Shown piece after piece: positions 59,939 through 64,000 of a stretch of 64,000 nucleotides of DNA. Below the pieces are notes generated by a model that was not told where the DNA came from, did not search any database, and was given only the letters and a program-made list of their open reading frames with translations. The stretch lies in NCBI GenBank assembly GCA_024235135.1, contig JACKMZ010000007.1, positions 1 to 64,000 on the forward strand, written 5' to 3'. The position numbers were made by a program, and so were the translations under genes. Within the stretch, counting starts at the first letter, position 1. Each line of letters begins with the position of its first letter. This stretch comes from Gammaproteobacteria bacterium (GTDB taxonomy: Bacteria; Pseudomonadota; Gammaproteobacteria; Competibacterales; Competibacteraceae).

Positions 59939-61915
59939 ATGCCTAAGCAAGACTACCCACAAGACCCTCATATGCGTTATCTGGAACTCTTGGCTGACGA
60001 GTATCCGTCCCTCCAGGCGGCTTCGGCGAAAATCGTCGAATTGACCGCGCAACTGGATCTGGCCAAGGGCACCGAACATTTTCTCTCCGATATTCACGGC
60101 GAATACGAAGCCTTCCGCCATGCGCTCAAAACCGGCTCCGGCTCCATACGACGCAAGATCGAGCAAATCTTCAGCGACCAACTCACCGAACAGGACAAAC
60201 GTAATCTCGCCCTGCTCATCTATTACCCCGAGGAAAAACTCCCCCTCATTCCGGAAGCCTGTGCCGGCGATGCAAGCTGGTACCGGACCACTTTGGCGCA
60301 GTTGGTCAGCGTCGCGACGGTAGTCGCCGCAAAATATCCGCTGGCCAGGGTCCGCTCCGTTCTGCCGCCTCGATTCGCGCCGATCATAGAAGAACTGCTG
60401 CAAAAACCCGAAGCAGGCGCGGACAAAGCCGAGTATTACAGCCGTCTCGTCGAGACCGTCATCGAGACCGGCATGGTGGATGATCTCGTCGTCGCCCTGG
60501 CCGAGTTGATTCAACGGCTGGTCATCGCTCGGTTGCACATCATCGGCGATATTTACGACCGCGGACCGGGCGCCCATTTGATCATGGATACGTTGATCGA
60601 CTACCACACCGTCGATATCCAATGGGGCAATCACGACATCGTCTGGATGGGCGCCGCCGCCGGCAGCGAAGCCTGCATCGCCAATGTCATTCGCATCTGC
60701 CTGCGCTACGCTAACATGGACACCCTGGAAAATGGCTACGCCATCAGCCTGTTGCCTCTGGCGTCCCTGGCCATGGAGTTCTACGGCGACGATCCCTGCG
60801 AGCACTTCCTACCCCGTTCGAGCGGCGAACAGGAACTCACCGATCACGAACGCCAGCTCATGGCCCGCATGCACAAGGCGATCACCCTGATCCAGCTCAA
60901 ACTGGAAGGGCAGGTCATCCAGCGTCGCCCGCAATACCAGATGGACGACCGCTTGTTGCTGGACAAGATCGACTACGCGCAAGGCACGATCCGTCTTGAC
61001 GGCAAGGTCTATCCGCTGCTCGATCTGCGTTTCCCGACGGTCGACCCACAGCGTCCCTACGATTTGAGCGAACGGGAACAAGCCGTCATCGACAAGCTGA
61101 GGCTGTCCTTCGTCAACAGCGCACGCCTGCAGAAGCATGTACGTTTCCTGTTTTCCAACGGCAGCATGTATCTGGCGCATAACGGCAATCTGCTGTATCA
61201 CGGCTGCATCGCCTTGAACGAGGACGGTTCGTTCAAAGCCTTCAAGGTGGATGGTGAAGAGTACGCGGGCAAGGCGTTCGTGGATCGGGTGGATCGGCTG
61301 GCGCGGCAGGGCTATTTCGCGACCGACGACCCGCCGCGGAAGCAATACGGGATGGACGCCATGTGGTATATGTGGAGCGGCGAGCAGTCGCCCTTGTTCG
61401 GCAAGGCGAAAATGGCCACTTTCGAGCGTTACTTCCTGGCCGACAAGGAAACGCACAAGGAGAAGCGCAATCCCTATTACGATCTGCGCAACGACGAAGC
61501 CACCGCCCGCAAAATCCTGCGGGAGTTCGGGGTGAACGACGAGACCGGCCATATCGTCAACGGCCACGTTCCGGTCCGGACCGGCAAAGGCGAAAGCCCG
61601 GTCAAGGCGGGCGGCAAACTCATCGTCATCGATGGCGGGCTATCCAAGGCTTACCAGAAGACGACCGGCATCGGCGGTTTCACGCTGGTCTCCAACTCCC
61701 ATGGCCTGGTGTTGGTCGCCCATGAGCCTTTCGAATCGGCCCAGGATGCGATTGAAAGGGAACTGGACGCCGCGCCGCGCGCCGAAGTTCTCGAAGAATG
61801 CCCGACCCGTAAACATGTCAGGGACACGAACCTGGGCCAGACCATTCAGCGCCAAATCGACGAACTCAAGGAATTGCTGCACGCCTTCAAGAAAGGATTG
61901 GTCAAGGAGCGTTGA
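59939..61915 (+). CDS. Fructose-1,6-bisphosphatase, class III (Firmicutes type)
   Basis: A 658-residue metallophosphoesterase-fold FBPase. Metal-binding motifs are LSDIHGEYEAFRHAL, IIGDIYDRGPGAH, VDIQWGNHDIVWMGAA and LAHNGNLLYHG/VNGHVPVRTGKGE; length equals B. subtilis class III (about 670). It catalyses the same reaction as the class I enzyme at 50646-51683 but is unrelated in fold. ATG at 59939 is chosen; GTG 59903 and ATG 59972 are in frame. The gene looks native in base composition. Confidence 0.9.
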   Translation: MPKQDYPQDPHMRYLELLADEYPSLQAASAKIVELTAQLDLAKGTEHFLSDIHGEYEAFRHALKTGSGSIRRKIEQIFSDQLTEQDKRNLALLIYYPEEKLPLIPEACAGDASWYRTTLAQLVSVATVVAAKYPLARVRSVLPPRFAPIIEELLQKPEAGADKAEYYSRLVETVIETGMVDDLVVALAELIQRLVIARLHIIGDIYDRGPGAHLIMDTLIDYHTVDIQWGNHDIVWMGAAAGSEACIANVIRICLRYANMDTLENGYAISLLPLASLAMEFYGDDPCEHFLPRSSGEQELTDHERQLMARMHKAITLIQLKLEGQVIQRRPQYQMDDRLLLDKIDYAQGTIRLDGKVYPLLDLRFPTVDPQRPYDLSEREQAVIDKLRLSFVNSARLQKHVRFLFSNGSMYLAHNGNLLYHGCIALNEDGSFKAFKVDGEEYAGKAFVDRVDRLARQGYFATDDPPRKQYGMDAMWYMWSGEQSPLFGKAKMATFERYFLADKETHKEKRNPYYDLRNDEATARKILREFGVNDETGHIVNGHVPVRTGKGESPVKAGGKLIVIDGGLSKAYQKTTGIGGFTLVSNSHGLVLVAHEPFESAQDAIERELDAAPRAEVLEECPTRKHVRDTNLGQTIQRQIDELKELLHAFKKGLVKER

Positions 61916-62196
61916 GATACGCCCGTTGGGATTACGGAGCGATCCCCCGTCTCCCTCTGGGCGCAAGCTCGGTCAACGCCTATTACTGAGGATTTCGTTA
62001 GCCAGGGACCGGCACGCCCTCATCATCCGCCTGCCGTGATGACGGTTTTTCCACGGCGCTCCTTCGGCTGCGGGATGATCAGGCACCTCGCAGGGCGCTT
62101 TCGGTCTATTCGGAATAGAGTCTAAAACCAGCAGCGTGAGCCGCTTCCTTGATGACGCCGCCCAGTGGCGACCGAGTAGGTCTTTGTTTCCCCGGT
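61916..62196. other. Intergenic stretch, no gene seen
   Basis: About 280 bases between convergent genes. No clear terminator with T-run and no supported small gene. Confidence 0.4.
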
Positions 62197-64000
62197 TCAG
62201 AAGGTGCCGATTAAACGGGGCTTGCTCGGCTTGTCTTGTTCCTGCTCCTGCATACGCTGTTTTTCTTCCGCGCGCCGGCGTTCCAGTTCAGCTTGCCGTG
62301 CGGCTTCTTCCGCCCGCCGGCGCGCCAATTCCGCCTGCCGACGTTGTTCCGCCTGCTCATTCCGGCGGGCTTCTTCGGCTGCCCTTTTCTGAGTTTCGAT
62401 ATCAGCTTGGCGGCGGGCCTCGGCATCCTTTTTCTGTTGCTCGATGACGGCTTGCCGGCGCTGATCTTCCTGACGGTCGCGGTCGGCTTGGCGACGACGT
62501 GCGTCTTCCGCCTGTTGGCGCGCCGCGTCAGCCTGACGACGGCGTTCGTCTTCCGCCCGTTGACGTTCGTCTTCCTTCCTCTGCTTTTCCGCTTCAGCCA
62601 AGCTGGCCTGGACCTTCTCACGCAAAGCCAGTAACCCGGCATGGTTCGGCGCAACGCTCAAACCTTTCTCGATGTTGCTCAAGCTGGTGGTAAAATCGCC
62701 TCGTTGCTGGTACGACTCGGCCAAAACCTGATAACGATCCGCGATCTTGTCGAATCCCTGCTTGGCTTGCTCGTTCTGGGGATCAAGTTGCAACACCTGC
62801 TGATAAGATTCAAAGGCGTTGTCGTGCACCGGCAGCGTCAGCTTGGTTTGTTGGAGTTGTTGCCCGGCTTGCTCCAGAAGTTGCGTGATCTTTTGCTGCT
62901 GGCTGTCCTCCAGGGCCCGTTTCTGAGCCTCGGCGAACTGCGCTTCAACCGCCTGTCGCAGTGCCTGCAAGGCGCTTTGCCCCGGCGCCATGCCCAGACC
63001 TTTGTCAATACTGGCCAGACTGGCCTGAAAGTCGCCCTGTTGCCGCTGTTGTTCCGCCACTTGCCGGTAGGCGTCGCCCAGTTGCTTGACTCCGCGCTGG
63101 GCCGAATCATTGTTCGGGTCCAGCTTCAGCACTGCCTGATAACTGGCGTAGCTACCGTCCACGGCGGACAAGGTCAAGGGCTGGGCTTTCAATTGCTGTT
63201 CCGCCTGTCCCAGCAACCGGTCGATTTCCTGGTGACGTCGCTCGGTCTCGGCCGAGGCCGCACGGCGCTGATCCAACTCCCCTTGTATTTGATCGTGCAG
63301 AGCCAGCATCTCCTGATTCTCTGGCTCGACCTTCAGCCCCTGCTGTAACTGATCCAGACTCTGTTCCAACTGCCCCTGTTGCTGCAGTTGCCGCGCCTGT
63401 TCCTGAAACTGCTGGGCCAGCCAGGCGATCCCCTGCCGGGCTTGAGCGTTGCTTGAGTCCAGCTTAAGAACTTCCTGGTAGGCGTCATAGGCGTTACTGC
63501 CCGGCGGTTGGATGAATTGGGATTGCTGCCGATACTGCTGCGCTTGCATCAACAGTTGTTGGATGTTCGCCTGCCGCCGCTGCGCCTCCGCCCTTTGACT
63601 TTGTTCATCCAGAATCCCTTTTCCGACCTGTTCGCGCAATGCCATCAAAGCCTCGGCTTGCGGTCTGACCCGCAAGCCTTCCTCAATTTGCGTCATGCTC
63701 TTATTCAACTGGCCTTCCTGCTGAAGCTGCCGGGCTTGAGTCAGGAAGAAATTCGCCAAACGGTCCACCCCCTGATTAGCGGCGGCGTTCTGTGGATCGA
63801 GGCGCAGCACCTGCTGGTAGTTCTCGTAGGCATTGCCGCCCGGCGGCTGAGTCAATTGATTCTCGTTCCAATGACGCGCGGCCTCGGCCAACAAACCTTC
63901 GATTTGGGTCTGTATCTGGGCCTGTTCTTGTGCCTTCTGAATTTCGCCGCGCACGGCCATCAAACCCGGATGTTCGGGTACGATTTTCAGCCCTTCCTCG
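62197..64000 (-). CDS. Repeat-rich TPR-like/coiled-coil protein (truncated by window edge)
   Basis: The frame is open to the window end, so at least 600 residues are visible and the N-terminus lies outside. It has at least four and a half tandem units of about 105 residues, each with NAY(E/D)xYQxVLxLDPxN, a Gln-rich helix pair and a GLxxxPxxxxLxALR motif. A Glu/Arg/Gln/Lys-rich coiled coil (AEDERRRQADAARQQAEDAR) of ~130 residues follows and ends KPRLIGTF. Known repeats of this type serve as protein-protein scaffolds; no enzyme motif is seen. Confidence 0.7.
   Translation of the reverse strand, partial: EEGLKIVPEHPGLMAVRGEIQKAQEQAQIQTQIEGLLAEAARHWNENQLTQPPGGNAYENYQQVLRLDPQNAAANQGVDRLANFFLTQARQLQQEGQLNKSMTQIEEGLRVRPQAEALMALREQVGKGILDEQSQRAEAQRRQANIQQLLMQAQQYRQQSQFIQPPGSNAYDAYQEVLKLDSSNAQARQGIAWLAQQFQEQARQLQQQGQLEQSLDQLQQGLKVEPENQEMLALHDQIQGELDQRRAASAETERRHQEIDRLLGQAEQQLKAQPLTLSAVDGSYASYQAVLKLDPNNDSAQRGVKQLGDAYRQVAEQQRQQGDFQASLASIDKGLGMAPGQSALQALRQAVEAQFAEAQKRALEDSQQQKITQLLEQAGQQLQQTKLTLPVHDNAFESYQQVLQLDPQNEQAKQGFDKIADRYQVLAESYQQRGDFTTSLSNIEKGLSVAPNHAGLLALREKVQASLAEAEKQRKEDERQRAEDERRRQADAARQQAEDARRRQADRDRQEDQRRQAVIEQQKKDAEARRQADIETQKRAAEEARRNEQAEQRRQAELARRRAEEAARQAELERRRAEEKQRMQEQEQDKPSKPRLIGTF

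Noticed and set aside
1..64000. CRISPR arrays, prophage modules and an intI integrase
   Set aside because: No regularly spaced direct repeats, phage structural genes or tyrosine-recombinase motifs were found.

Overview
The window reads as chromosomal DNA of a GC-rich gammaproteobacterium. This rests on the gene families present (pepN, ampD, emrAB with a MarR regulator, DUF2868/DUF3482, DUF3011, DUF3301) and on the central-carbon and glucan genes; a glycogen- or glucan-handling sewage or sediment lineage such as the Competibacteraceae is possible, but I cannot confirm taxonomy. Most of the window is dense, high-GC and shows ordinary operon structure. Two stretches (about 9.7-17.4 kb and 52.5-56.0 kb) are visibly more AT-rich, carry small single genes spaced by palindromes, and look acquired.

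Layout. 0-2.3 kb: RND efflux permease (runs off the left edge) and its periplasmic adaptor. 2.6-6.2 kb: a DUF2868 membrane protein overlapping a DUF3482 GTPase. 6.2-9.6 kb: a large GH94 phosphorylase. 9.7-11.3 kb: a frameshifted Mrr restriction gene and a MarC protein. 11.6-17.3 kb: a row of minus-strand small genes (36-aa ORF, methyltransferase, PaiB-like, ABM monooxygenase, SDR, alpha/beta hydrolase, FlK-like thioesterase, NIPSNAP) separated by integron attC-like sites, with no integrase in view (a CALIN-type array). 17.4-20.7 kb: a DUF4132 protein preceded by a small ubiquitin/MoaD-like protein that ends in Gly-Gly. 21.1-28.2 kb: an allophanate/1-carboxybiuret operon (atzF, cysteine hydrolase, permease, atzG, atzE, DUF1330) with a divergent GntR regulator and a palindromic operator. 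28.3-35.2 kb: GH1 glucosidase, ABC ATPase and GH144-like glucanase, facing a REC-PAS-GGDEF-EAL protein. 35.3-38.4 kb: DUF3011, esterase, cupin, and a Cys-rich HisKA-only protein. 38.5-46.5 kb: PepN, an EEP nuclease-like protein, then DUF1461, CoA-transferase/GNAT fusion, two thioesterases and DUF3301. 46.6-50.5 kb: copper P-type ATPase, MerR regulator and Spy-like periplasmic protein. 50.6-52.5 kb: class I fructose-1,6-bisphosphatase, AmpD and a small ORF. 53.1-56.0 kb: IS5-family remnant, second attC array (GNAT, NIPSNAP remnant, NTF2-like), tRNA-Ser(UGA) and a conjugative relaxase remnant. 56.0-59.7 kb: MarR-EmrA-EmrB. 59.9-61.9 kb: class III fructose-1,6-bisphosphatase. 62.2-64.0 kb: a repeat/coiled-coil protein that runs off the right edge.

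How genes work together. GH144-like glucanase, GH1 glucosidase, the sugar ABC ATPase and the GH94 phosphorylase fit breakdown of a beta-glucan, plausibly beta-1,2-glucan. The atz-like operon releases ammonia from a biuret-type or ureido compound. The copper block has its own sensor and a promoter with MerR-type architecture. The most unusual items are the two attC arrays without an integrase and the Gly-Gly-ending small protein translationally coupled to DUF4132.
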